From assembly GCA_025499625.1 (NCBI GenBank), contig JAFMVD010000002.1, forward strand, positions 121,093 to 185,092: a DNA stretch of 64,000 bases, written 5' to 3'. The translations under genes and the position numbers were made by a program. The notes beneath the pieces are model-generated. The model saw only the letters and a list, made by a program, of their open reading frames with translations. It was not told where the DNA came from and did not search any database. Shown piece after piece: positions 7,610-16,337 of this stretch. This stretch comes from Carboxylicivirga fragile (GTDB lineage Bacteria > Bacteroidota > Bacteroidia > Bacteroidales > Marinilabiliaceae). Every line of letters starts with the position of its first letter. The stretch's first letter is position 1.

Positions 7610-9670
7610 ATGGGTATAATACTGAAAGCCTATCGATTACTTATTACTTGCTGCTTATTACTGCTGGCATTTATTAGCCAGGCACAGATAAGTTCAATTT
7701 CACAAACAGACACCTTAGCTCATCGTTACAAGCTTGATGAAATAACAGTTAATGCACCCATTAATGTGTTATCTATCAAACAATGGCCGGGAAGTGTGGC
7801 TGGAATAGATTCATTGGAGTTAACAAGGGGAAACTCTTATATACTGGCACAACAACTCAACAAGGTACCGGGTGTTTTAATGCAGCAAGGCACCTTAAGT
7901 ACCAACCGTATCACCATTCGTGGTATTGGTTCGCGCACGCCTTATAATAGTAATCGGATAAAAGCCTACTGGGGGAATATCCCTTTAACCGATGGTGATG
8001 GAGTGACCTCAATAGAAGATATTAGCTTCAATGACATTCCTGCTCTTCAAGTACTAAAAGGACCTTCATCAGCTTTATACGGAGCGGGCTTAGGCGGTGT
8101 CATTTTAATCGATCCCTGGATATCTACTCCAAGTAAAAACCAAATCAATTTTCAAAGTGAGGTAGCCAATTACACCACTTTCTCAAATCAACTATCGGCC
8201 AATTTAAAACATCAAAAAGGATTCACTACCATTTCGACTAGTCACTTATCGAGCAATGGCTATCGAAACAATAGCAAATACAAACGCTATAATATAAGTT
8301 TGAAAGGAAAGTATTTTCTGGGCAAAAACACCCTGCATTATTTGTATAACTATCGCTATCTAAACGGACAAATACCTAGCTCCTTGGACAGTACTGATTT
8401 TTATAATACGCCTGAAAAAGCAGCTGCGTCGTGGGCAGCAATACGTGGATATGAAGAGGCCAATCGACATATTGCCAGCCTTGAATTAGCTACACAAATT
8501 AATTCCAAATTCTATCATTCTGTTGCTTTATTCAGTACTTTTTCAAATCTGGATGAATTACGCCCCTTTAACCAACTTGATGAATCAAAAAAGTCAATTG
8601 GCTTAAGAGACCAATTGTCCTATTCTCACCATTCACTTCGTTTGGAAGCCGGCTTTGAACTCATGATCGAAAATAATAACGTGAACCTGTATGGTGTAAA
8701 AGAGTCAAATGATGGCCAACTATTAAGTGAGGCAAAAATAAAACGGCAATACGTTAACATATTTGGCCTGGCTGAATATACCGTGCAGGATAAACTACTG
8801 GTACAGACCGCTCTCAACATCAACCAAACCCGATACCAACATCAAGATCTTAAAACAAATACTAAGCTTAATCATTATTACCCTTTTGTGTTCTCTCCAC
8901 GTATGGGCCTGAATTACCAACTCAGTTTATCTTCTCATTTATATGCGGCCGCAGGCCATGGCTTCTCTACCCCTTCGGTTGAAGAAGCTCAAATGCCGGA
9001 CGGATCGTTTAATGAAGCAATAAAGCCCGAGGAAGGTTTACATTTTGATCTGGGTTATCGCTTCAATTCTGAAAATGATAAAACCAATGCTGAATTGACG
9101 GCCTACTGGATGCATATGTCGAATCTGCTGGTTACTAAACGGGAAAGTGAAGAGCAATTTTATGGAATTAATGCAGGTAAAACGATTCATCGAGGTATTG
9201 AAGCGCAGTTTAAACAGAGCATCATGTTTGGCAATTCTTCTGAGCTTTTGCTCAGTTCATCCTACTCGCAATCTATAAATACCTTTGAAGAATTTATTGA
9301 CAAGGGCAATAATTATAAGGGCAATGACTTACCAGGCATTCCAAAATTTTCGGCCTATTTAGGTGTCAACTATAGGATCAATAGAACGAACATCCATCTT
9401 AACTATCAACATTGGGGAGAGCAATACCTAAGAGATGATAATAGTAAACGCTACGTGGGTTTTGGAGTACTTGTTGGTAAAATCAGTCAGGCCTTTACTT
9501 TGGGAGCATTTACAGGTCAACTCTACATTGGTGCCAATAATATTCTAAACAAGCACTATGCCTCTATGGTGCTCATCAATGCACCTTCTTTTGGCAATAA
9601 GCAGCCTCGATATTACTACCCGGCTTTACCATTTAATATGTATGGTGGAATTAGCATTAAGCTATATTAA
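7610..9670 (+). CDS. TonB-dependent outer-membrane receptor, possibly PQQ uptake (PqqU/YncD-like)
   Basis: 686 residues. A signal peptide (about 1-25, ending SQAQ) is followed by a plug domain: LAQQLNKVPGVLMQQG, ITIRGIGSRTPY, LQVLKGPSSALYGAG. A beta-barrel runs from about 170 to the terminal IKLY, ending in an aromatic-rich strand. It lacks the N-terminal carboxypeptidase-like domain of SusC proteins, so a small-molecule receptor is likelier than a glycan porin. The order of motifs and the ending (HYASMVLIN, then RYYYPALPFNMYGG) resemble E. coli YncD/PqqU as I recall it, and the preceding gene encodes a PQQ enzyme. PQQ as ligand is an inference; a siderophore receptor is the main alternative. 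Confidence 0.85.
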   Translation: MGIILKAYRLLITCCLLLLAFISQAQISSISQTDTLAHRYKLDEITVNAPINVLSIKQWPGSVAGIDSLELTRGNSYILAQQLNKVPGVLMQQGTLSTNRITIRGIGSRTPYNSNRIKAYWGNIPLTDGDGVTSIEDISFNDIPALQVLKGPSSALYGAGLGGVILIDPWISTPSKNQINFQSEVANYTTFSNQLSANLKHQKGFTTISTSHLSSNGYRNNSKYKRYNISLKGKYFLGKNTLHYLYNYRYLNGQIPSSLDSTDFYNTPEKAAASWAAIRGYEEANRHIASLELATQINSKFYHSVALFSTFSNLDELRPFNQLDESKKSIGLRDQLSYSHHSLRLEAGFELMIENNNVNLYGVKESNDGQLLSEAKIKRQYVNIFGLAEYTVQDKLLVQTALNINQTRYQHQDLKTNTKLNHYYPFVFSPRMGLNYQLSLSSHLYAAAGHGFSTPSVEEAQMPDGSFNEAIKPEEGLHFDLGYRFNSENDKTNAELTAYWMHMSNLLVTKRESEEQFYGINAGKTIHRGIEAQFKQSIMFGNSSELLLSSSYSQSINTFEEFIDKGNNYKGNDLPGIPKFSAYLGVNYRINRTNIHLNYQHWGEQYLRDDNSKRYVGFGVLVGKISQAFTLGAFTGQLYIGANNILNKHYASMVLINAPSFGNKQPRYYYPALPFNMYGGISIKLY

Positions 9671-9743
9671 TTACGTTCTTATATTATTAATTATAGCTTG
9701 AAATAATTAGTATCTTGCTAACCCATTAAACCAACCTAACATT

Positions 9744-9968
9744 ATGAAAAAAATGATGTCAACACTCATCCAAATGAATATTTTATCTCAGCTCATTGAT
9801 ACTAACATGGATAAACTTAGTAATTACTTGTATCCAAACCTTTTTGTTTAGACCGAAGAAAGCAAACAGTTATGTATGCTATATATACGTAATGTTATTG
9901 CAAATGAGAATCAGTTGGTACAAGTCTATGAGAATTTCATTGAAGAGCATATTAAAACGGTACAGTAG
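9744..9968 (+). pseudogene. Small ORF interrupted by one in-frame amber codon
   Basis: From ATG 9744 the frame encodes 35 residues up to TAG at 9849, then continues open for 38 more codons to a second TAG at 9966. Both halves look protein-like and helical. The second half (starting TEESKQLCMLYIRN) has the charge pattern of an amphipathic helix bundle. A typical A-rich start context lies upstream. Either a single nonsense mutation broke a 74-residue gene, or the stop is real and only a 35-residue peptide is made. The product is not recognised. Confidence 0.45.
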
Positions 9969-10068
9969 GGTAATGCTTTTTATATAAATACTATCAAATG
10001 AATGAAGTATAATAATCAATCGAATAAATAAAAAAAAACGGAAGAAAAAAAATGAAAAAGCGAAGGAC

Positions 10069-10572
10069 TTGGAGCATATAAAGTTTTTGATTCAACAAAC
10101 AGAAGAAAGAATCAAAATGGTCGATACGAAAGCATCAATCTTAATTGCCTTTTTTGCAATTCTATTTGGCAGTAATGAATTAATAAAATCATTAATATCA
10201 TTCTTTAGTGTACCAACGCTTATAAATGTTATACTTGGTATTCTTCTACTATTATCTTTTATCTTTCTTATTTTAACCATCCGACCGGTTAAAGGATGGC
10301 AATTATTATGGGATTTTAAAAAAAGTGGCAAAAAAGAAAGAGCTACAAATAATAGTTTCTGGCTGATGTCTGAGAGTCAAGTTGATCAATTCAATTTTGA
10401 TCATATATTCAATTACAATGAGAGTTATTTGATATTGTTCAAGGAGTTGTGTAAAAGGCGTATTCTTAAATATGCACATTACAGGCGATCAATGTGGTTT
10501 CTTAGAACAAGTATTATAGTTTTTATTGGCTATTTGTTTTATTATGCAGGCCATATGATCTTTAAAGGATAA
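10069..10572 (+). CDS. Pycsar-effector-like (PycTM/DUF5706-type) membrane protein
   Basis: About 167 residues. Helix 1 (EHIKFLIQQTEERIKMV) leads into the motif DTKASILIAFF and a membrane helix, then a second helix near residues 45-70, a soluble part, and a third helix close to the C-terminus. The Asp-Thr-Lys-Ala-Ser motif at the first membrane helix is typical of the PycTM family, in which some members permeabilise the membrane when a cyclic pyrimidine nucleotide is sensed. No cyclase gene is adjacent. The frame has no ATG before the conserved region, so TTG at 10069, just after AAGGAC, is the best visible start; an indel near the A-rich tract is possible. Confidence 0.6.
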   Translation: MEHIKFLIQQTEERIKMVDTKASILIAFFAILFGSNELIKSLISFFSVPTLINVILGILLLLSFIFLILTIRPVKGWQLLWDFKKSGKKERATNNSFWLMSESQVDQFNFDHIFNYNESYLILFKELCKRRILKYAHYRRSMWFLRTSIIVFIGYLFYYAGHMIFKG

Positions 10573-10577
10573 GGACT

Positions 10578-10943
10578 TTGACTATTAAAACAGTTAATCT
10601 AAAAGACAAATTTGATGCATTTTCTGATTATTGGAATCCGAAAATTGTGGGAGAGCTAAATGGACAACTGGTTAAGTTGGCTAAGTTCAAAGGCGAGTTT
10701 ATGCTTCATCAACACGAGCACGAAGACGAAATGTTTCTAGTGATTGAAGGTAAGCTAATGATGGAATTAGATGATAAAACACTGCAAATAAACGCAGGTG
10801 AATTTGTGATTATTCCAAAAGGCACCAATCATAAACCAATGGCTCTTGGCGAAGTAAAGGTGCTTTTATTTGAACCAGATACTACTGTAAATACGGGAAA
10901 CACAGAGAATGAATTCACTGTAAAAAAGCTTGATGAGATTTAA
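10578..10943 (+). CDS. Cupin-domain protein
   Basis: 121 residues forming one cupin barrel. Motif 1 is GEFMLHQHEHEDEMFLVIEG, with His-x-His and Glu as likely metal ligands. Motif 2 is GEFVIIPKGTNHKP, with the last His ligand. Single-domain cupins bind a metal and act as small enzymes or sugar-binding proteins; no substrate can be named. In-frame stop TAA at 10563 and the absence of an earlier ATG make TTG 10578 the likely start, preceded by AAGGA. The gene follows the PycTM-like gene by five bases and may share its transcript. Confidence 0.8.
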   Translation: MTIKTVNLKDKFDAFSDYWNPKIVGELNGQLVKLAKFKGEFMLHQHEHEDEMFLVIEGKLMMELDDKTLQINAGEFVIIPKGTNHKPMALGEVKVLLFEPDTTVNTGNTENEFTVKKLDEI

Positions 10944-11035
10944 GATCAGAAAATAAAAGAAGTGTTACAAAAATGCCAATTAATGAAATTGAAGAAGTAA
11001 TAAAGGTAATTGATAATCGAAACCTTAAATCATAA

Positions 11036-11401
11036 ATGAAACAAATATTAATTACAATATTAAGCCTTATCATTCTAGGCTGTGAACTGGAAGATAACCT
11101 AACCATAAAAGCATGTCAAGGAATCACTAACGAAGGTGAAATAAAAATAAATGAAGAAGTTATTTTTACAAATTGCTCGGAAAACGCAAGCTTTTACATG
11201 TGGAATTTTGGAGATGGTAATGTATCAACATTAAAGGTCCCAAGTCATATTTATCTGGAAGCTGATACATATATTATTGAGTTAGCTGTTCAAAACACTG
11301 TGTTTGAAGATTTAAATGGTGATGGACTGATTAATACTGATGATATAGTAAGAAGAGGTTCTGATATTTCGAGTATGCTAATTACTATCGCCTCAGAGTG
11401 A
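11036..11401 (+). CDS. PKD-domain lipoprotein with EF-hand-like loop
   Basis: 121 residues. A lipoprotein signal ends at Cys16 (LIILGC). A PKD-type beta-sandwich follows, recognised by FYMWNFGDGNVST and the later PSHIYLEADTYIIELAV. Near the C-terminus DLNGDGLINTDDI reads like a calcium-binding dockerin/EF-hand loop. PKD domains in Bacteroidota surface proteins usually mediate adhesion or protein contacts. The protein is too small for an enzyme. It starts directly after a stop codon (TAA-ATG) that ends a 20-codon frame. Confidence 0.65.
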   Translation: MKQILITILSLIILGCELEDNLTIKACQGITNEGEIKINEEVIFTNCSENASFYMWNFGDGNVSTLKVPSHIYLEADTYIIELAVQNTVFEDLNGDGLINTDDIVRRGSDISSMLITIASE

Positions 11402-11429
11402 GAATAAACCCGAGAGCCCTATAAACCAA

Positions 11430-12188
11430 ATGGAATTAAAGACAGTATTCGTATCAAATAGCCCAATTGATTGCCACATTTTAAGAGGGCGATTAGAGAG
11501 TGATGGACTGGATGCATTCATCTATGATGAAAACATTGTGTGGGTTGATCCTTTTAAAGCAGTTGCAATTGGTGGCGTTAAACTAAAGGTCCCATTCGAT
11601 CAAGTTGAGAAAGCCATCAATATCATGAGCGCAATTAAAGATGGTCACCTTGCTGATGAGCAAGGTCAATATGATATCAAAACCGCTCTTGATTCGGTAG
11701 CTGCTCGTCAAAACAAAATATTAGAGCTGAAATACAAGTTTAGACAAGATGCTAATTTTCTTGATCAAGAAAAATCAATTAAATGGGATAGTTTATCGCC
11801 TCAAGATATTGCCGATACTATAACTGACGAAAAGGAGTTTGCCGCTTTAACCAAGAAAGCTTTCAAGTTTGAATGGGAACAGTTTTTTTTCGAGCTATTC
11901 GACTTTGAAAGAAATTTCTTTAAATATCTACGTCCAAGACCAACAACTTACTTTCTGGATAAAGATTTAGTTGATAAGTTTCACAAAATAGGAAATGAAA
12001 CAGCGACAAAGTTCTGTCCTCGTTGCCAATCAGATAATGTCAGTTATGGCTATGCGATCGACTACAAATGGGACATTCCATATCTGATACTATCATTCTT
12101 AGTTATTATTCCATTTCCTTTAATACGAAAAAAGAACCATTGTTTTGCTTGTGGCTCAAACTTTAAGAACATTAATAGTACACCCTAA
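11430..12188 (+). CDS. DUF2007-type protein with C-terminal zinc ribbon and membrane hairpin
   Basis: 252 residues. The first 70 residues match the DUF2007 pattern: a strand KTVFVSNSPID, a helix ILRGRLESDGLDAFI, then VKLKVPFDQVEKAINI. This small alpha-beta domain is often called a putative signal-transducing domain. The C-terminal part has a zinc ribbon with CPRC and CFAC knuckles flanking a hydrophobic segment (IPYLILSFLVIIPFPLI), so the ribbon may be split by a membrane-dipping helix. The middle is charged and helical. The function is unknown. It lies in a run of small plus-strand genes of similar AT-rich composition. Confidence 0.65.
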   Translation: MELKTVFVSNSPIDCHILRGRLESDGLDAFIYDENIVWVDPFKAVAIGGVKLKVPFDQVEKAINIMSAIKDGHLADEQGQYDIKTALDSVAARQNKILELKYKFRQDANFLDQEKSIKWDSLSPQDIADTITDEKEFAALTKKAFKFEWEQFFFELFDFERNFFKYLRPRPTTYFLDKDLVDKFHKIGNETATKFCPRCQSDNVSYGYAIDYKWDIPYLILSFLVIIPFPLIRKKNHCFACGSNFKNINSTP

Positions 12189-12213
12189 ACTAATTTAAAT
12201 AACAACTCTAACG

Positions 12214-13269
12214 ATGAAGAAACTTTTAATTCTATTTATGGTATTACTTAATACCACTTTATTTGCACAAGATACAAGCAATCCAGTTACAACAACTGCC
12301 TTACCATTCTTAAACATTAATACCAATTCAAGAATGAGTGCAATGGGTGATATTTCTGTTGTATCCTCATCCTTTTATAAAGATGCTGGCCTGTTTCATA
12401 ATCCTGCTCTTTTGGCTAAAAAAGGCAGATACGCAGGCGCTAGCTTCACAAATGTGCCTTGGTTAGAAAATATGAGCGATGACATAGCACTTACTAACTT
12501 TAACGCTTATTACTCAATCAATGCTAAAAACACCATTGGCTATAGCTACAAACAATTAGATATGGGTAAGATATTTATGGAGGATGAACAAGGGCAAATT
12601 CTTTTTTCAGCTGAACCAAGAGACTTTTACCATCAATTTAGCTATGCGCATACTGTAAACGAGCACTTTTCTTTTGGCGCTGGGATAAAATATATTAAGA
12701 GCGATTTAGACAACATGGCTACTTACATGAATTTCAAAAACGTTAATACTTTCGCTATTAACATAGGGGCCGAGTATGACAGATCATATTCTATTTCAAA
12801 TAACTCAAAACTGAACGCTCATGTTGGTATGGCCTTTTCAAACATAGGGCCTAAGATTAAATATTCAGATGAGCCAGAAATGGAAAAAACGTCAATCCCC
12901 AGCTTATTCGGAATTGGTATTCTTTTGAATCCCGATTTTTATTTATCTGAGAAACTTAGGCTAAACGCAGATCTGGCTTATCAGGCAGATAAGACCTTAG
13001 TATCTAGTGAATCAAAAGAACTAATTCATAAACTTGGTTCAGAACTCAGACTAAATTACGAAGACATCTTATATGTTGCATTGCGATTAGGAACCTTAAT
13101 GGAACCCGAATCAAGAGGCAGTGGTTTTAACACATCAGGGTTCGGCATTGGGGTCTATGGTTTTGTTATTGACTACAAGAAAATTAAGTCAGATTCGAAT
13201 AGCATAGATGGTACTACAGCTTTTACCTTTGCTTACCGCACAAATTTGGAGAAGTTATTTAGATTTTAA
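12214..13269 (+). CDS. PorV/PorQ-family outer-membrane beta-barrel
   Basis: 351 residues. A cleavable signal (about 1-19, ending LFAQ) is followed by TALPFLNINTNSRMSAMGD and FHNPALLA, the N-terminal hallmark of the PorV/PorQ family linked to the type IX secretion system. The rest alternates in short amphipathic strands and ends in LEKLFRF, with the terminal Phe expected for an outer-membrane barrel. PorV itself shuttles T9SS cargo to the attachment machinery; other members have unknown roles. No other T9SS gene is adjacent, so this may be an accessory paralogue. Confidence 0.75.
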   Translation: MKKLLILFMVLLNTTLFAQDTSNPVTTTALPFLNINTNSRMSAMGDISVVSSSFYKDAGLFHNPALLAKKGRYAGASFTNVPWLENMSDDIALTNFNAYYSINAKNTIGYSYKQLDMGKIFMEDEQGQILFSAEPRDFYHQFSYAHTVNEHFSFGAGIKYIKSDLDNMATYMNFKNVNTFAINIGAEYDRSYSISNNSKLNAHVGMAFSNIGPKIKYSDEPEMEKTSIPSLFGIGILLNPDFYLSEKLRLNADLAYQADKTLVSSESKELIHKLGSELRLNYEDILYVALRLGTLMEPESRGSGFNTSGFGIGVYGFVIDYKKIKSDSNSIDGTTAFTFAYRTNLEKLFRF

Positions 13270-13600
13270 GTAAAAATAAACAGCTGAAGCCATAACATTA
13301 AAAGAAAAATACAAAGGCCTTAATATTACACAATCAATTATTTAGCATAAATTGATAATGATAACACAAATACAATTATTTTAGAACAAATCAATTGAAC
13401 CCATGAGATAGTTTGAAATTAATAATTCTAGTTCCTGGATCAAAAATAAGTTTTAGCAAAAAAGCGTACGAGGCACAATGCTCTAGTGGTATTGAAAAAA
13501 AATGACTCAACACCCCTTAATAAATATTAAAAGCGGCACATTTTTTGCTTGTAATAATTAAAATTAATATAACCTACTGGCGTAATAAAACCAATTAATT
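13270..13600. other. Intergenic region, nothing firm
   Basis: About 330 AT-rich bases between two plus-strand genes. Around 13412-13504 one frame stays open for some 30 codons but has no start codon and no family resemblance. No terminator with a clear T run follows the PorV-like gene. Confidence 0.4.
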
Positions 13601-14146
13601 ATGAAGTCTTTTACTCTAAACCTTCTTGTATTTGCATCAATCTTCACTCTAACAAATTGTGAGAAAAATGAAGAATCTCCACAATCTCAAATCCTTTATC
13701 AAGAATTTGAAATTGATGTTTCAAATTTCAATAATGAAATCTTAACCTACGACATTAATGGGGACAAGGTGGATGACATTCAGCTAACCAAAGAATTTGA
13801 TATGAACGAATTGGATCTTGAGTGCCTAATATCAATAACCCCATCGACTGATAATATAAAATTAGCTTACATTAAAACTTCACCGGAAATCGACTTTATA
13901 TATTTCAATGACATAATTGATAAATCGGATATTTTTGAGTGGCAGAATCAAATGGAAACTAAATGGATTTTAAAAAACTACACAGATGGTGATGAGTTTT
14001 ATTCATCAGAAGTTTATTTTGGATTAAAAATAGAACAAAACAAGCAAATTTATTACGGTTGGTTTCAATTAAGCCATTGTGTAATAAAAAATATGGGATT
14101 CTGTTTAATCCCAGATAAATCAATTAAAGCAGGTCAAAAAAAATAG
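13601..14146 (+). CDS. Small lipoprotein, function unknown
   Basis: 181 residues. The signal peptide ends in a lipobox at Cys21 (FTLTNC). The mature part is acidic and strand-rich, with a calcium-loop-like YDINGDKVDDIQL at about residues 49-61 and a conserved-looking IYYGWFQLSHC near the end. The pattern resembles secreted Bacteroidota lipoproteins that describe themselves only by repeats and metal-binding loops; I do not recognise the family. It stands alone, with a 330-base leader before it and its own terminator after it. Confidence 0.6.
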   Translation: MKSFTLNLLVFASIFTLTNCEKNEESPQSQILYQEFEIDVSNFNNEILTYDINGDKVDDIQLTKEFDMNELDLECLISITPSTDNIKLAYIKTSPEIDFIYFNDIIDKSDIFEWQNQMETKWILKNYTDGDEFYSSEVYFGLKIEQNKQIYYGWFQLSHCVIKNMGFCLIPDKSIKAGQKK

Positions 14147-14160
14147 TAACTCTGAACATA

Positions 14161-14190
14161 CTAAATGTTGACCATTTAGTTTTTTTTTAG
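14161..14190 (+). terminator. Intrinsic terminator after the lipoprotein gene
   Basis: CTAAATG (14161-14167) pairs with CATTTAG (14173-14179) and is followed by a run of nine T. Confidence 0.7.
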
Positions 14191-14210
14191 TTTGTATCAC
14201 CATTTCTCAG

Positions 14211-14246
14211 AAAAAACAGCCACTGCCCATCACAGGCATGTGGCTG
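14211..14246 (-). terminator. Intrinsic terminator of the CotH/VTC operon
   Basis: CAGCCAC...TGCC (14217-14227) pairs with GGCA...GTGGCTG (14235-14246), and on the minus strand the stem is followed by a run of T (plus-strand A run at 14211-14216). It lies just past the stop of the CotH gene. Confidence 0.75.
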
Positions 14247-14268
14247 TTCCTAACCTAACCCAATCCTA

Positions 14269-15675
14269 TTAATTTAAATATGCATCAACAGCATTATTGC
14301 GCTGCTGTGCGTGTGTTTTAAGTTCATTTATTGCATTATCAAAACTAGTACTCGACTGCAAGAAAGTATACCCAGGCTGCTCCTCATAAGCATAGTCCTT
14401 TATTAAGTTATAATGCGCTTCGTAAAGTGCATTTAATTGTTCAGGCACAAACACTTCGTCTACAAACTGACGTATATAAGCCTGATAAATCGCCTCATAT
14501 TCGTCGTCGGCGATTAAGTATGAGATAAGTGGCCACGAACTACCCACATCATTCAAATCTAAACTTAATGCTCCGCCTTGTTTTCCTTCTTGTAAGGCCT
14601 CGTTATTATCCCATGGAATCCATGTTAACAACCCAGTTTCCGGCATGTTGTAGAGGTAATAATTATGTGTCATCCGCCCATAAGTATCCCAATTTTGAAT
14701 AACCGTATTGGCAGCCAACCATTTCAAGAAACCATCCACATCTAACACAGCTGATAAATCAGATTTCCATTGTGTAGCATTACTTGTTCTTACACTGCTA
14801 TTCAATACCTCGCAAAGTGCTTTAACATCCGAATAATCACCCTCATCTTCATTGCTCTTCTTCTCCATCTCAGAGTCATTATAGCTTCCCTGTTCAAAGC
14901 TGGCTGCTGTTCCATCGGGCTTATATAGATTCCCCGAATCATCACCAACTTGAGTTTCAATAACCGTATCGTCCATTTCTTCCACCAATGCATATACGCC
15001 ATAATATTGCGACCCACTACCATGATTTACATACACAGCACAAAAAGTGGTTTGAGATGATATTAAGCCAAAATCGCGAAACAAATCAGCCACTACTTTT
15101 TCGCGCATAAGCGAAGCATCGTCGTAGTTGTTATTTAAATTCAACTGCTTAAAACCATAAAAACGTTGGTTCTTTATTTGTGGATAATCATCTTCAAACT
15201 CATCAAAATCTAATTTAAACGATAACTTATTATTACCCGACTGATAAGCGCTCTTCAAGCTGGAATTACCTTTAAAACGAACACCTACCTTATACCATTG
15301 TTTATCACCAAAATAAAAATCACAAGGCACCCAGATAGGGTCAAAGTCGACATCGCCTGGCGCACTGCCACCTGGCCCTCCTCCGTTTCCAGGACCACCC
15401 CCGGTTGAACCGAGGTTAGTTGCCAAATCGCTTTGCATTAATGACCAGTTTTCAGCGTTAATGGAGATATCGAAACGCAAAACTTCATCCTGATTAAAAA
15501 CGACTTGATAATCAAGGTCTGCATCTTTACTGTGTGTTGCATCTGTCCAATCGGATAATTCGCCTAATTCTTCGAATACTATTTCGTCTGTTAGGTCGTT
15601 AACAACATCCTCATCACGACAAGCTATAAATGCCAGACTGAATATCATCAAGCTTAAAACAATTTTTTCTTTCAT
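14269..15675 (-). CDS. CotH-family protein kinase-like lipoprotein
   Basis: 468 residues. A signal peptide ends at Cys19 (LAFIAC), so the protein is a lipoprotein. A flexible Gly/Pro-rich linker lies near residues 88-105. The CotH domain follows: VGVRFKGNSSL, KLSFKLDFDEF, QRFYGFKQLNLNNNYDD, SLMREKVVADLFRDFG, YYGVYALVEEMDD, and WIPWDNNEA. Spore-coat CotH is an atypical kinase distantly related to Fam20C; here it would act outside the cytoplasm. It is the last gene of a four-gene unit with DUF2490, DUF4956 and VTC proteins. The substrate is unknown. Confidence 0.85.
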   Translation of the reverse strand: MKEKIVLSLMIFSLAFIACRDEDVVNDLTDEIVFEELGELSDWTDATHSKDADLDYQVVFNQDEVLRFDISINAENWSLMQSDLATNLGSTGGGPGNGGGPGGSAPGDVDFDPIWVPCDFYFGDKQWYKVGVRFKGNSSLKSAYQSGNNKLSFKLDFDEFEDDYPQIKNQRFYGFKQLNLNNNYDDASLMREKVVADLFRDFGLISSQTTFCAVYVNHGSGSQYYGVYALVEEMDDTVIETQVGDDSGNLYKPDGTAASFEQGSYNDSEMEKKSNEDEGDYSDVKALCEVLNSSVRTSNATQWKSDLSAVLDVDGFLKWLAANTVIQNWDTYGRMTHNYYLYNMPETGLLTWIPWDNNEALQEGKQGGALSLDLNDVGSSWPLISYLIADDEYEAIYQAYIRQFVDEVFVPEQLNALYEAHYNLIKDYAYEEQPGYTFLQSSTSFDNAINELKTHAQQRNNAVDAYLN

Positions 15676-15679
15676 AATT

Positions 15680-16330
15680 CTAAAATTTTATTTTATATCC
15701 CAAGCTAACAATGTGCTTGTTACGTAACGATTCCATGTAATAATCCAATTTATAACTCACTCCTAGGTAATTTTTCTTAAAGAGTTTGTAATCCATGCCC
15801 AAGGAATAACGCATTTTGTACAAGTCACCACCGTCAAGCTGTTGAAATGCCTCAATTCCAACGTAGGGCGTTAACTTGCATTTGGCAATATCGTAATCAA
15901 CAGATGCCTTGTATCGCATCATCTCACTACCGTCTTCATAATCATCATCCGCAAAATCGGTATAACGCAGGCGAAAGGCTGTCTCGAATCGACCAAAGTC
16001 CTTTTTAAGTTTAGCGGTCAAGGCATATCGATGTAGATATTCTGTTGGTTTGTTATCTTTAGGATCACCAATAAAACGATATGTTGCTCCCAACAAAAGA
16101 AACTTATATGGTTTATAAACCAACTCACTCTCAATATTATATTTCTTTATTGAGAAGTTTTCATCAAAACGTATCTCAGGGCTCACCTTCAACTTCAGGT
16201 TCTTCACCAACTTAATATTGGCTTGAACCGAAGTACGAGTCTCTAAATCGTTCTCTACACTTTGAGCCCTTAAACCTCCTGATAGGAATATTAAGCCAAG
16301 AATCAAACCTGTTTTTATATTTACCTTCAT
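15680..16330 (-). CDS. DUF2490-type outer-membrane beta-barrel
   Basis: 216 residues from the ATG at 16330, chosen because a normal signal peptide (MKVNIKTGLILGLIFLSG, ending LRAQ) begins there; a longer frame to 16402 would overlap the previous gene. The mature protein is a string of amphipathic strands (LKVSPEIRFDEN, YRFIGDPKDNK, FRLRYTDFADD) ending in LGYKIKF, typical of small porin-like barrels annotated DUF2490. It lies 8 bases after DUF4956 and 5 bases before the CotH gene, so it is co-transcribed with them. It probably supplies the outer-membrane part of the module. Confidence 0.75.
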   Translation of the reverse strand: MKVNIKTGLILGLIFLSGGLRAQSVENDLETRTSVQANIKLVKNLKLKVSPEIRFDENFSIKKYNIESELVYKPYKFLLLGATYRFIGDPKDNKPTEYLHRYALTAKLKKDFGRFETAFRLRYTDFADDDYEDGSEMMRYKASVDYDIAKCKLTPYVGIEAFQQLDGGDLYKMRYSLGMDYKLFKKNYLGVSYKLDYYMESLRNKHIVSLGYKIKF

Positions 16331-16337
16331 GCCAAAT

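Noticed and set aside
9796..9987. 63-codon frame on the plus strand
   Set aside because: It lies in a different frame from the amber-interrupted ORF that better fits the region and has a skewed, unstructured composition.
10973..11035. 20-codon frame MPINEIEEVIKVIDNRNLKS directly before the PKD lipoprotein
   Set aside because: It has an ATG and ends at the stop adjoining the next ATG, but it is too short to support and has no recognised homology. It may be the remnant of a lost gene or a leader peptide.
13412..13504. Open frame of about 30 codons before the 13601 lipoprotein
   Set aside because: No start codon, no known motif, and the composition is AT-rich, so chance is as likely as a remnant.
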